Part shown: positions 22,824-34,694 of the stretch, one piece after another
Layout: every line of letters begins with the position of its first letter
Numbering within the stretch: the stretch's first letter is position 1
Assembly (NCBI GenBank): GCA_001414345.1
Contig: LLCB01000064.1
Location: forward strand, 124,001-188,000
Reading direction: 5' to 3'
DNA from: Hymenoscyphus infarciens
Lineage: Eukaryota; Ascomycota; Leotiomycetes; Helotiales; Helotiaceae
DNA: 64,000 bases
The notes under the pieces: generated by a model
The model's input: the letters and a program-made list of their open reading frames with translations, nothing else
Database searches by the model: none
What the model was told of the DNA's origin: nothing
Program-made: the position numbers and the translations under genes

Positions 22824-23845
22824 ATGGATTCTTCAATTTCTTTTCGCGAATGGGGGATACAATGGGGCATGGTGTTCATTTTGCAGGTGCGATGGCTACG
22901 TCAATAAAGGATGGGCTTAGCATTACGGGATGCGAGTGAAATATCAGCATTGAATCACACCAAATACTTCAATTTTCGGAATCTTTCAGGATGCTCGCTC
23001 GGTGTAATGGCGAATCTTTCCCAATGTACGACAACGAGAATTATGGGGGAACCACTTTTCGAAACTACGAAGTCATGATTCATATGTCTACATACATCCC
23101 AAGTCAACTCTCAATAACCAAACGAACTCGGCTTTCCTCTCAAAACACTCGCTGTGATATCTTGTGAATTTGTCTCCAGTCAAAACAAAACAAAAAAATG
23201 GCAGTGTATTCTTCTGCCCTTCAATATTCCCATATGAACCATACTTCTCTTACTTCCTCTCTGACATCACATCTCAGGTAAACTTGGCCTTCCACCGTCT
23301 CAGAAGCCAATCTATCTACTGCCAAAATAGATGAGTCTCAGTAAGCCATTCACTGGCGCGCCATTCACCATGCAGCAAGCTTGCACAAGTCATCTCACGA
23401 ATGATGTAACTCTTTTTACGCCCTGAAAGCATAGCTCAATTTTACACCCACTATAGCTCGACGATATTATGCTGCCTCGAACATGACACATCGTATTATC
23501 ACCGCGGGATGATGCATGTGTAACGATCGGAAGGAATGAGGCAATTCTCAAAAACCTTCCTGAGGCATTCTAGTTCGACTTCTCGTTCTACTAGGCGATG
23601 TAACGAAAGAAAACTATTGTGCCAGCATTTCTGGAACAATCAAGGGACAAGGTTTTTGTTTTTCCCGAGCTTGTTGGGACAATGAGCGGAAGAACTTGAT
23701 GTGACTCACGTCTTATGGCCCAAAATACAAAGTCATATCTAGGGTATAATAGGCAGCTTGGAATTAACTAGAGCAACGGGACTTCAGGAAAAAAGCGATA
23801 TCCATTTGTGCATCTTACAATAAGATCTCGTTTAAACTACACTCT
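22824..23845. other. Intergenic, nothing seen
   Basis: About 1 kb after RPS23. It includes the RPS23 3' untranslated region and otherwise ordinary sequence with no supported gene or repeat. Confidence 0.5.
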
Positions 23846-24363
23846 TCAAAATTGGTATGGCCACAATATCTTGTCATTACAAGCCTTTTCACAATCAGCT
23901 TCAACGTGAGTGTTTATTGGGTGTATGATTTGGTTGGTCAAGAACTGTACTCTCTCCCAAACTCTGCCATTTTCGCCTGGGTCTAGGGCATCACTTTGCG
24001 AGCTTACCATTGTAGAGAAATTTCGACCCTTTTCCCCCAAAATCTTCAAGAGCTTGTTGGATGAAGGTCGAGGTTTGTCCATCAATCTTCAATTTATCGC
24101 AGACCCAACACCACTATTCAAAAACGAAGATATGAACCAGGGAGACAAATATGGGACTCTAAATAGTCTCCTTTTCATATCCCAGACAATGATGAACTCG
24201 CCCTCTTTTCTGCCACTCTCGTGTCTACTAGCTCTTCCAACTTCCGAGTAGTCGTTTCCGCTAAAGCCCCGACCTTTTCGCAAGGGATATATGAAGTTTT
24301 GGCCATAGCAAGGGCAACTTCAGCATTGATGGCAAGTAAAAGATGGATGGTAGGTAGATGCAA
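23846..24363 (-). CDS. Candidate small secreted cysteine-containing protein
   Basis: A three-exon reading is possible: 24363-24229, 24113-24008 and 23898-23846, about 97 residues. Exon 1 begins MHLPTIHLLLAINAEVALAM, a plausible signal peptide, followed by a polar helix. Exon 2 reads WCWVCDKLKIDGQTSTFIQQ and ALEDFGGKGSKFLYN, and exon 3 ADCEKACNDKILWPYQF before the stop. Five cysteines are present. The second intron (GTAAGC to GAAG, 109 bases) is good. The first is weak: the donor may be GTAGAC (24228) or GTGGCA (24216), and no clear branch site is seen. If real, it is a small secreted protein of unknown role, the type often proposed as effectors. It stands alone between ribosomal and transposon sequence. 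Confidence 0.35.
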
Positions 24364-25367
24364 AAGCGTTCCAATACATCGGTAGTTTCAAACAAAACAA
24401 GGAAAAGCAAATGTTCGCCAAGTATAGCAGGTTGACCATAGGAGGTTCGCTTTTAGCTCGTCCATGATGCAAATTGGGCCAATCTCAGGAGCGTTTGTTC
24501 TGGCATCCTGGTTTTTCTTGCGACACTAAAGGCACACCGGAGCAAAGTCCCATCTCTAAATTTTTCGGAGAGAAATTATGAAAGCAAACTTAACTGTTCT
24601 GGGAACCTGTTGTGACACCTGAACTTGAGTCTTTTAAGGAAGCAAGGGGGAGTCTGTCAAGATGGCAGGGCAGGGGATAACGGCCAATTCAAGAGGGTTA
24701 AGTGAGGGAGTAGGAGGAAGGAAGGAGACGAGTATAAGGGGGGGATGAGTGGAAACGATGAAAAACAATCCTACGCTCTGGTAAATGGCCTAGGGAACTT
24801 GATTTTGCTAATGACTCTTGAGAAGTGGGGGAGAGGCTCTAGCACAGGCCATGTTCACGGATTGGGATGATGATTAGAGAGCTGACAAAGTCAACTAGTA
24901 CACAGTTGAGCCTCGACGTACCAAACTATTGTTCTCGACGCTTATAGGTGGTGTCGACCTAGAGCCAAAGTTGAAGCTTCCTAACGAACTTTTAGGTATA
25001 GTTAAGTTTCCTCTTCAGTTACATTCTGGACTAGCAATAGAAGCTTTTTAAGCTGAAACGGACTTGGTGTTCAGACTAGCAAGTTTTATCCTTGTTTAAG
25101 AACGATCGTGATAAGGAAGTGTGGAAAATAACTATAATACAGGCGCGTTAGCAGTCGGGGCGACGCTTTATTATAATCGTTCTATCCAACCTACATTTAA
25201 GGAAGGAACTTTATCTGAAAGAGGTCGAACATAATTGAAAGAACGAAAAAGCAGTTGGATTCTTCTAAAATGCTTTATGCAACGTAATAAAGCAGGTGAG
25301 CTTACGCGTAACTTCTTATAATTTAACCTGTTTAATTATTTTGCCTCATCTGAACTCTAATCGATTA
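24364..25367. other. Intergenic, nothing seen
   Basis: Composition drops in GC towards 25 kb, and no gene, inverted repeat or tandem repeat was recognised before the MITE that starts at 25368. Confidence 0.45.
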
Positions 25368-25759
25368 CAGAGGTACAGCGGTTAAGTATTACAACCACTC
25401 CTCTCTGTGTATATCATTCTAACTTGTTATGAAGTTTCTAGTGCTAATTAGGCAATTAGAAGAAAACAGGACTGTTTTGTGTACTTTGCAACTTGAAGAG
25501 AGCTTCTTGACTTTGGTGTAGAAAGAAGTTAAAAAAGGTAAGGCAAAAAAGAGTAAAAGGAGAAGTAACAGTATATTTCTGGTATGAACAAGCTATCTGC
25601 ATCCATTGCAGCCTGGCAGCGAGCTGGCATGCTCTCTATTAACTCCCTAAAAGTATGCTCTTAATCGGGTAACTAATGCGGGGCGTAAAACATGTTTTAT
25701 TTCATCCCAAAAAGTCGCAGGGAGGAGGGGCTTACAATACTTAAACCGTTGTACCTCTG
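25368..25759. mobile_element. MITE with TA duplication (392 bp)
   Basis: The left end CAGAGGTACAGCGGTTAAGT matches the reverse complement of the right end, CAGAGGTACAACGGTTTAAG, with one substitution and one indel, and similarity goes on for about 40 bases. TA lies directly outside both ends (25366-25367 and 25760-25761). No coding capacity. TA flanks point to a Tc1/mariner-type non-autonomous element, unrelated in sequence to elements A-D. Confidence 0.75.
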
Positions 25760-25829
25760 TAATTAGAGTATGCTAAGTAGTTCAAACAACGGAATAGAAC
25801 CAAAGAACTTAGGCGAAAATTTCTATTAC

Positions 25830-26004
25830 CTCCTGATTTTTAGTAGTGCCTATCCTAAGATATACGTGGTTAAACGAGGGATTTACGTTACTTTTAAATG
25901 TGTATACTAAACACTGGTGTACATATAGAATTGGTGTATATATATATATTACCTCATGATTTTTGGTGGTGCATATCCTAGATATGCACGAGCTAAACAG
26001 GCCC
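25830..26004 (-). mobile_element. Truncated Tourist-like MITE (M1)
   Basis: On the minus strand it begins GGGCCTGTTTAGCTCGTG and continues ATATCTAGGATATGCACCAC, closely matching the first 120 bases of the MITE at 38311. TTA follows the end on the plus strand (26005-26007). The other terminus is missing. An internal degenerate repeat of the terminal sequence (TATCTTAGGATAGGCACTAC) replaces it. Confidence 0.7.
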
Positions 26005-26172
26005 TTAATCTACTCTGTGGTTTGCTATCGTCGGAACTCTAGTCATTTAATTCAAATATTTCAAGCCTCCAAGAAAACGAGTTAAACTATGTTAAAAGTC
26101 AAGAACGGACAATCAAGTCAACCAACTCATGCTGAACAATAACCGAAATAACAAGAATTAAGAAGCGAATTC

Positions 26173-28413
26173 CTAATTACCAGCTTGAACCAGAACATCC
26201 CCCACTTTCCCTGGTCCTCTACCAATGGCTTCCTTCAAACTAATAACTCCTGCAAACACCTGCCCCTTCCCGGCAGACTCAACAGGCACAGAATAACTAC
26301 CAACCTCCTTCCCGACCAAGCTCTCAACGTCATGGATAATCGTCTGGTTGACAGCCTCGACGCTTCGACGATAAAGCTCCTTTTCCTCCGTACTAACACC
26401 ACTGAATTTGAATTCCTGGGAGGTACTTCCAAACCCACTACTTGTCCCTGTAGAAGGAGATCCAGCGTAATGAGCTGTTCCATTCTGCCTTGTATCCAAA
26501 GAAGTTCCGATAAAAGAAGAGGCGATATCTTTAGATTGCTGGATATGGTGGAAGGTCTGGAGACCAGTTGGAAAGACAGGTGTTCCTTGATATGCTAGCT
26601 TAAGTCCGAAATCGAGAACGGCATCTAGAGTGAAATTTCCAGAGGGTTGGACGAGGTAGGAGGTGTTAGCGAATACGGGATAGGAGTAGGTTGATTTGAA
26701 GTAGATGCCCCCAGTCGATTCGTCAGTGCCGGTTGTGAGTTGTTTGCTGACTTGGATTGCGCCAAAGAGCGTGTATTTCCATAACTAGAGAAAGTGAGAT
26801 CTTGAGTCCAGGTAACTGTTCTCTCCCCGCCCGTCTCTGTTTTTATTGTGGACGAAACGGAGAGACTTCGCTGAACGTCTGTGGTATAGGTAAGAGTTTC
26901 GTTGGCTCCGGTTGCATTTTGTGATAATATTTGCGATACGCTGATCACAGGAGCAGGTATAACGACTGTTGGAGCTAGACCTGTAGTGACGGATGTTTCT
27001 GAATCCTGCCAGATGAATATCTTGCCCGTCACGTACCAGGAGCCACCAACCGTTTCAGTCAGCGTTCCACTGGCCTTGCCATCATCTTCTATACCAGCTA
27101 CCCTAATTTCAAAGGTGTGCTGTTGTCCGTCGGAAAGGACGGGTAGCCAGGGAGTTATGTCGATTTCGTGCTCTCGCAGATCAAAAGCGTCAATTCCAAC
27201 AATAGGTCTCCATAAGCCAGGCACAACACCACCGGTAAAAATCACGGGAAAAGGCCACTGAACTCCAGCGAGTTGACCGTCAATCAAGACTTGAACTTCA
27301 CGAAACGTTGAATATCCGTATAAGGTTCCTGCATATGGCTCGAACGTATGGGTATTTGATTGCAACACGTTCCCCCACCAGAACTCTTCTGTTGATTGAC
27401 CACAGGCTGAAATGGAGAATACGGCTCGGTTTGCATTTTTGGGAAAGCCTATTGTATTTGTCGCATTCTCAGCAGGCAGCGTGAAAAGACTAGCAGAATT
27501 TGCAGAACCTTTTCTGGTCGATATTGGCACAATCAACGATGCAGGTGAAACAGTTTCTTCACTCGTATAAAAAGTAGCGGTCAAGGTAGTGTTGAAGGGC
27601 CCAGTATAGACGTCATTGATCAAGTTTCCAAGGTCGAAAATTAGAGTTTGAGGGGAGTTCCAAAAGTACAAGTATTCCGTCATATCCTTTATATATTCCC
27701 AATGGATGCCATCGACCGTAGGCTCTGCCGTGGACGTCCTCCAAACCTCCGTATCATTGAAGTACATGAGTGCAAGCCTGTCATATTGCCGACCAGATGA
27801 TTTGACCGAGAAGTTCATGGCGACACGGTTAAACTTGCAATTGGGAGGAGTATAATTTCCTAGTTAAGAGTTTAGTGTTGGCTACCTTAGTAAATCAACC
27901 GGGCCTTGGCAACTCACCAACAAACGGTATGCCATATGAATTTCCGAAGGAATGTTCCATCAAAAGGACTTGACAGCTACTTGTCGCACCGACAGTTGTT
28001 GCTATACTGTCTGTGCTCTCTAATCCATCGCTCGAGACAGTGTTGTCGCCTGCGGTAGGAAAAAGCACGGGTGGATAAACCTGGAAGCACTCCAGGACCG
28101 CCGAAGTCGGCGCGGCGACGGCGACGACGGCATTCTTGACAAGATTGTAGCTTGCAATTGGCGATATATCGGCTCCTGCTGATTTCCCGAAAATGAAGCA
28201 GCCGCCGAAGACCCAGAGCAGTGCTACGCAACATCCAGCAAGAGCTGAAGCTAGTAGCTTGCAGTTTCCAGGTCGTTTTCCTTGTCGAGCAGTCGCGTGT
28301 CGATTGTTTATTGACATTCCCTCCTTCGTGTATGAGGGTAGTAGTGTTTTTTCGTTTGCCATTTCTAATGCTTTCGTACTCTGGCTGTGGCTATCCGGCG
28401 CCATGCTGAACAA
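26173..28413 (-). CDS. PNGase A-like membrane glycoamidase, one-base frame break
   Basis: Exon 1 is 28413-27918 and exon 2 begins at 27859 (intron GTGAGT to CTAG), joining as GIPFVGNYTPPNCKFNRVAM. Residues about 53-76 form one membrane helix (LLASALAGCCVALLWVFGG), giving a type II topology. The body matches the peptide-N4-asparagine amidase A family: LMYFNDTEVWRTSTAEPT, GIHWEYIKDMTEYLYFW, VLIDGQLAGVQWPFPVIFTG and SFTL-like C-terminal beta regions. Members release N-glycans from glycoproteins in the secretory route or outside the cell. Near 26776-26784 the frame shifts: SLSVSSTIKT and TVTWTQDLTFSSYG are in one frame, while YTLFGAIQVSKQLTTGTDES and the rest to 26173 are in another. Adding one base restores 727 codons. 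This is a recent loss-of-function change or a sequencing error in a short A run. Confidence 0.8.
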
Positions 28414-28511
28414 TGGTTGAAGTTGGAGAAGAAAGGTTGAAGACGAGGGGAATTGGGGCCCGGAAGTGGAAATAGCACTGCTGTGAGTGCGTGAGAGAGT
28501 AGGAAACGGCT

Positions 28512-28802
28512 CTATGGTCCGTTCGAGAACTCCAAATTGTCCCAGTAACGCTTTCGTGCGGCCGCTGCAACCTGGTGGCCCTCAAATCGATGCTGGAAGT
28601 AATTGAAGACTGCAAACTCGTCGCGGGTCATGACATAGGTTGTTGGTTGGGCTTCGATCTTGGACCAGATAGCTGTCAAGGCAGTCTCGAGAACGTTGAC
28701 GACGGCGGGGTCCCGAGCTCCTTCCTCGCTGTCCCTGGCAATCTCGAGCGCTTGTGGAACGGTGGTGCTGCTTTGAGCGGGGTATCCGGTATTGCCACCC
28801 AT
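28512..28802 (-). CDS. Small conserved-looking protein, unknown function
   Basis: The 96-residue reading starts at the ATG at 28802 (MGGNTGYPAQSSTTVPQALE). The frame stays open for 132 more codons upstream, but that part is Ser/Leu repeat-coded and not protein-like. The C-terminal 65 residues are helical: VNVLETALTAIWSKIEAQP, YVMTRDEFAVFNYFQHRFEG and ARKRYWDN. I recall similar short proteins in other filamentous fungi but cannot name a family. It ends 98 bases before the start of the PNGase A-like gene on the same strand, so the two are tandem. No signal peptide or membrane segment. Confidence 0.65.
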   Translation of the reverse strand: MGGNTGYPAQSSTTVPQALEIARDSEEGARDPAVVNVLETALTAIWSKIEAQPTTYVMTRDEFAVFNYFQHRFEGHQVAAAARKRYWDNLEFSNGP

Positions 28803-29112
28803 ACTGGAGATAGAGGGGTTCTGGGTAAAGAGAGCCAGAAGGCTGCAGTATTTAAAGGACAAAAGAGGAAGCTCTGTATCATGGATGGCAAACATAATTG
28901 CGGGGAGGATGAGCCGATGAGCCAAGTGGCGGTCGACGTATGATGCTGCAGGAAGACAGAGAGAGACAGGTCCTATGAGTGGATGCAAGAAGGATGAGCA
29001 GAGAGAGTACTCGAGTACAAGTAATGGCAATGGATGGTTGGACCGGAAGGTAAGGCTGTGTGACAAGAGCAGGAGAGAGCTGTTGCTGGTTCGATGAACG
29101 GCGATGGGTTGC

Positions 29113-29172
29113 AGACTGAGAGACTGAGAGACTGAGAGACTGAGATAGACTGAGATAGACTGAGATAGACTG
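29113..29172. repeat. Tandem ACTGAGAG/ACTGAGATAG repeat
   Basis: Four eight-base units (ACTGAGAG) are followed by about three ten-base units (ACTGAGATAG). It lies in the presumed leader or promoter of the 96-residue gene. It gives the upstream frame its Ser/Leu runs. Confidence 0.85.
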
Positions 29173-32100
29173 GGGGATGATGTGACTGGAAGGGGCAAGT
29201 CTTGGATTTCGGTGGGAGGAGGTCCGTATTTGTTTCTTTTCGGGAATAATTGGAGGCTTCAGGATTCGGGGAAAAGCAAGATGTCCCCTACTACGGACGA
29301 TGAGAATGGGAAAGGGAGAATTTCACCCTGGCAAGCTGGCTGATTCAAGTGCCCTGTCTAAACGAAAGCTTGCTGCCCTGCTTCCAGTGCGCTTCCAACG
29401 TCGAACTGGCACCTAACTGGTTCTCTATACGCCCTCACTTCAGCACTCCCGTCGTTTCACAGCTTCTACAAAGTAAATGCACCCCCCACCCCGCCCACCC
29501 CCGCCCCACGACAATCAATAGGCGGCGTCGTGGCTTGACTCCTGCTTTGAACTCTGATGGCTCTGATCGGTCGCTCTTGTGGGGAAAAGAAACCGTTTCC
29601 TGAATCCTGTGTCATCCAAACAGACAAGCTCCCGCCTCCCCGGCCGAGGGAGGGAATTAAATCCGAGTCAGTTCGAGACCCCTACACTACACTACATTAC
29701 AATACCTATACTATGCCAGAGGCAGAGTCACAACAACAATAGAGAAGAGAAGCATTCATGCATGCGAGAACAACCAACTGTGCCCTCAGTGCCTCTCCCT
29801 CTCCGTTTCCAGGTTGGCATCTGTCCCGACCGAACCGAGGTCGACCCGCATCTTCAACATCCATCGAATCCATCGCCATCGAATTTGACATCGCCATCCA
29901 CCCAAAATGATGCCGGAGATGCTGAGGCCCCCTCATAAACATCATCCATGGATCGTCCCACGCGAGACACAAACGCTCCACCGTAAACTTAAATTGGCGG
30001 CAATCATTCCGCTCGCAAGTCCCACAGGATTAGATTCATCAGGTTCGTCGAGAGAAAGACTTCCAAGTCAACAAAAACACACCACCTTTGCTTCGAACCC
30101 GGCCCGAGAAACACTAATGCTTCTCAGGATTAACTTTATCTTCTTGGGGCTGTGCTGTGTTGTGTGCTGATTCTCGAAGCCGCGTCTCAATAGTTGGTTC
30201 AATTTACTTTCGCAACGTGGACAAAAACCTTCTTCAGCTCGAGGCATCCACAAAAATAACCTCACGGCCGACTTCAGACTTCAGACGACCCGCCTCAAAG
30301 CTTCCTTGCAGAGAAATTTAGCCACACGGCTACTATTTCATCCGGCTAGCTTGCCGCATGCAACGCTCACGGTCTACTCATGCCATTCTACGCCATGCCA
30401 TGTGTCAATATGGGCAAGATTTAGCAAGGATGGAGCCTCGATAAGAGCCGCATCGAAACATACGCCACCTCGCGATAGGCAACAAAAGCGGCAGTAAATA
30501 GCTTTCGGTATGCTGCTAACTTCCTGGAACAATTTAGAAAATCAACCCCGCTCAATTGTCCTAAAATGTCTAGGTTGATACTTTTCTTGTTGTCCTACAA
30601 TATCGATGACTAGATACTTAGTAACTTCCTGAATTATATGAGGAAGTTTCAACGATCAAAGCTCTTTCCGGCCGCTTTTGTTGTCAATCGCCGAGATATT
30701 ATCAATAGCGCGTTACAGTACTCCCCCTTAATTGTCCGTAGACTGCACAGACATTTCACCGCCAATTTACCCTTGCACCTGACAGACAATACCAGGGGAG
30801 GGAGAGTAACCGACAATGAACCTATTCGCAACTCAAAAATGGATTCTTCCCTGGCGCGAAATCCTACGCATTCGAACTTTATTCTTTTAATCTTCTGGAA
30901 GGAACATGACCAAATATCGGATTTGTCGTCCTACGACTGGCCAATGTACGAAGAACCTATTGCTGGATCCACATTGAACCCATACCTAGCCAGTTTATAC
31001 TTTTCGCCGACCTCTCGCTTCGTCTACAATTTCCCTTTTCGATTTAGTCGCGTATACTTCGTACAATAGGTAACAGAGAGACCAAGCCCTAACTCCCGCT
31101 CACAAGAAACGAATTGGAAATTTTAATTGGGTTTCTTTCCATGCCAAATCAGGGCTTTGCAGACGAGTTGCAACAATACCCAGAACCAAAATAGATCGTT
31201 CACCTTGCAGAATCGTCACCACTGTGTTTGGGCTCTTTGGACGGCCGTCTCACAGCAAATCGACAATGATTTGCAACAAAATCCTCTGAGCCTCCCCACA
31301 ATGTAATGCACGGCTCGCTGACGGACCTTTAGATCGTCCACTAACCTCCATATTGACATATCTCCGGTTCTAAGGATTCAAATATCTTCAAGTCTGTTTG
31401 AACATGATCACGCAGTTTGCCTGAGACGGTGGCAAATTGTACCTCATCTCAATCATCCATCCCACAGTTCGGCGACCAAGTTATGCTTGGACCCAGAAAC
31501 CGGGAAGCACTCAAGGTTGTCGGTCAAATGATTACTGGGTCATGCCATATAACGAGGAGTATTCGCATTGCATACTCAACTATGCATCGAAGATATCACG
31601 AGTGTTCCAAGTCTTTGAGACGGCTTGAAGCCCGGTCGCGCGCTGGACTGAATGCATCCCCGCAATTTAAATCCTATACAAATTACGCGATTTGATTCTT
31701 GTTAACCTTTATTTACGTCATGTTTTTGTGGGTTCTGGCGAGTTTTTTCCCCCTGGGCCATGGATTTGAGGTGGCGCGGAGCTCTCTCGCAGCCGATTGA
31801 CTTTCAATTTCCCTTTCCCTTTCTTGAGCAGCGAGCTTAATAAGGTTGTACGTGTAGCAAGGCCAGCTCCACCGAGGGGAAAGTTTCTTCTCTAGTATTC
31901 GTCAGAGGTCGCACTGTAACAAGTTTTCAATCTCTTTTGATGGGGTACTTGGATCTCGATTTGCCACGTAAATACGAGAAGTTTATACAGAGTGTGAAGT
32001 CCCTTGGGAAAAGTTAACTTGATTCGTTGCCCGCAAGTGCGGCAATGGACGTAGTGGGTCACTGTGGCGGTGCAATAGAATCCTCGGGATATTCCAAAAC

Positions 32101-33274
32101 ATCATTGGCTAAATTCTTTTGCACCAGCCACAAGGACCCACTACGTCACTTGATAAGTTGATACATGGAAGAGTTTAGAAATTAGGTAGTACCTTGCGGG
32201 AAATAAGGTTCAAGCTCGGCTGCAGGACATGTCCCTTTTTTACGCACCTACTGTAAAAGACAAAGTTTAAAGGTCAGCTGAGTTGGCCGCGAGTTTTGGC
32301 CCTTTCCAGCAAATCACGAACGAGTTTCAAGAATGTTTCTAGAAGAACTTAGTCATTTAGTCATTACTTATTCACTAAAGAGGTACGAGGCTTTCGTAAA
32401 GTTTATTGTTTTGCGAAAATAGGTTCACTTAAAGTCAAGGCGTTTCTTGAAAACCTGTTTTAATTTGCGCATAGTTTTAATTTCCTAAATCTACTCTACT
32501 CATGGCACAGCTCCCGCAAGGTTTCCAGAGTTGGGGTTATCACGTGAGTGTCATCCAAACCCCTCAGGCAAAAGAAACTTTGTGATAGAAAGTACACGCG
32601 GTATTGGTCTCATCGTTCCGCAGAACAACCAAAGTAATTGTCCGAGGATAAGTTCTTTGGAGAGTGTGAACAAGCAGTACCTGGTCAACTAGCTCTGGTT
32701 ATTCCCTATTTCCGGGGTAATTCAAGTCAATTATCCAGAAACTTGAAACAAGGGCTGATTTCAATTGTTCGAGAATATCAACCTCAAGGGCTGTTTACTA
32801 ACACTTTTGTAGTCTATCGCGAGGGAGTTCTTGCTAGAGACAAAAAGATCCAAGAAAGTATTCATGTCAGTTCAGCGGAGTTATATTATCTTTTGAGCTT
32901 AGTATTCTCTTCAAAATATGTTCGAAAGCTGAACCAAATTTGGAAGATACCGGAAAGGCTCAGCGTACTTTATACCTAGACTGAATTCACGAGAACTTTA
33001 TAGCTCTGGGAGTATAAAGGAGAAGAACATTATGCCGAGAAACACAGGAAGACACAAAAAGAACCTTCTCGAATTTGTTCATCTAAACCTCTTCTATCAT
33101 AAGTTGTTCTCCGAGATTTCGATGTACATCGTAAATTTGCGGAACAAGATCAGATGAATGTTAAGTAATGGCTACAGCTTTGTCTTTGTAGTAATCTGGG
33201 ATTGGGATTGTCGACCGAAAGCCCTTGAAACTTGATGTCTCAGTAAGTTCGTTCGATTAATTTGATTGTTTTTA
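29173..33274. other. Long intergenic stretch, no supported gene
   Basis: About 4.1 kb. Short open frames exist at 29349-29981, 30638-31069, 31417-31695 and 32638-32979, but none has a recognisable domain, coding-like composition or convincing splice pattern. Around 32502 a short ATG frame ends in a perfect CACGTGAGT donor and a later segment reads STRGIGL, faintly like a short-chain dehydrogenase start, but stops follow. Nothing else stands out. Confidence 0.45.
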
Positions 33275-33650
33275 GGGCCTGTTTAGCTTGCCATGAGATA
33301 ATATTAAATTTATCTCAAAAAAAATAGGTTGCCGGGACCTTTTAATCGTTTGGCTCTTTTATTAAATTTATCAGTGAGATCAATAATTGCCCCTAGTACT
33401 AGTATTAGTAGTAGGAGGATAAAAGATATACTAGAAAAAATTTAATTATCGTGGTTTTAACGATAATAGGATAGTTACTTTTTTGGGTAGAGATAATCTT
33501 TTATATAATTATTGGATTATTTTAATAAATAATCCGGCTTAAAAACTATGTGGGCCAAGCGATTCGGCATAAATTAAAGTGTATGACGCCTTTTTGGTGA
33601 TGTATATACTAAACTATCTAAAAAATAAAATCTGCCAGCCAAACAGGCCC
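33275..33650. mobile_element. Tourist-like MITE (M2), 376 bp
   Basis: The ends GGGCCTGTTTAGCTTGCC and (inverted) GGGCCTGTTTGGCTGGC are terminal inverted repeats. TTA is duplicated outside (33272-33274 and 33651-33653). The interior is AT-rich with no coding capacity. TIR sequence and the 3-bp TTA duplication fit the PIF/Harbinger (Tourist) type. Confidence 0.85.
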
Positions 33651-33653
33651 TTA

Positions 33654-34694
33654 TCAAATTGAAATTAATAATTATTTAAAAGACCAATAGACTACTGTGC
33701 CTCGAACATTTGGATCTCGTAAAAAAGCTCGAACTAGAACAGTATGTTATTCAGCTCAAACAATTTGACACTATACAAATGCTTCCGACGAAATTTATCC
33801 CACTATTGGCCACGGTCTAAGACAAAGGCGAGCAGCGTCTCTGAAACTAATCTAATTCAATCAATTAAATTTCCCAGGTCTCTTGATAAATTCTGCTATG
33901 GTGAAACAATAAGGGTAGCTTTCGTTACTCTCATTGTTCAGACTTTCTGGGGGAATCTTTACAATTCTCTGTAACAATTTACCCCAGTACGTACAACTTG
34001 TTTCAGTCCTCCAGTGGGTTCTCCTTTGGTTTATTCTAAATAGTTAGAATAACGAGGGCCATACACTGACGCTGTTGTTGTCCTTTGTCCATCGCAAGGT
34101 AGCCTAGTTTCGCGTAGTTCCAACGCGAAAACATTGATACAGGACTTCAAACTCCCACCAAGTTGGCCTTGATAGCTGTCGGCCCTCAGATTACCTCGCG
34201 AGTGCCCCATATATTTCTTTCAAAAAATAAAATTTGCTTGCTCTCTTTCTCTATAATCTATGTCTCCCTTCATACACTGAGTGTCAATATGAACTTTGAT
34301 GGAGTGGTTTGGAATAAGACATATCAAATAAGCGTCAGAGGTTGAGAAAAACAGAGCATTAAAGACACGTTTCATACTACAGAAAAAGACTTGTTAAAAT
34401 CGTGACGTATGGGAATATCATGACGGTAATAACGCCAGCGATTTAGTTTCGCGACCGTTGAGAAATCCCTTGTTAGTGGCATATGTCGTAGTTTTTATAT
34501 AGTGACGAGGAAATCCACTCAAAACCTTCAATTCTTTTTACATTCTCTTTTTAATTGCTTACATAACTAGAGAACATGTTATCGCTTTGACGACGCCTCC
34601 ATCGTTTCTCTGATTGTTATTTCGTGTATCAATTTCTCGCTTAATTATTTTCGAACACCGCGATTTCAGAAATAAAAAGGAAGACGAATTCAAG
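33654..34694. other. Intergenic, upstream of the large PI-PLC-like gene
   Basis: No gene seen. The last few hundred bases should hold the promoter and leader of the gene at 34695. A small inverted pair CCAACGCG/CGCGTAGTT near 34110-34125 is probably chance. Confidence 0.45.

Noticed and set aside
30638..31069. 143-codon plus-strand frame
   Set aside because: No domain, splice context or neighbouring exon; composition not convincing.
32502..32979. Dehydrogenase-like start (ATG, perfect GTGAGT donor, then STRGIGL) and a 113-codon frame
   Set aside because: The glycine motif is incomplete, stops follow at once, and no Rossmann continuation or catalytic YxxxK was found.
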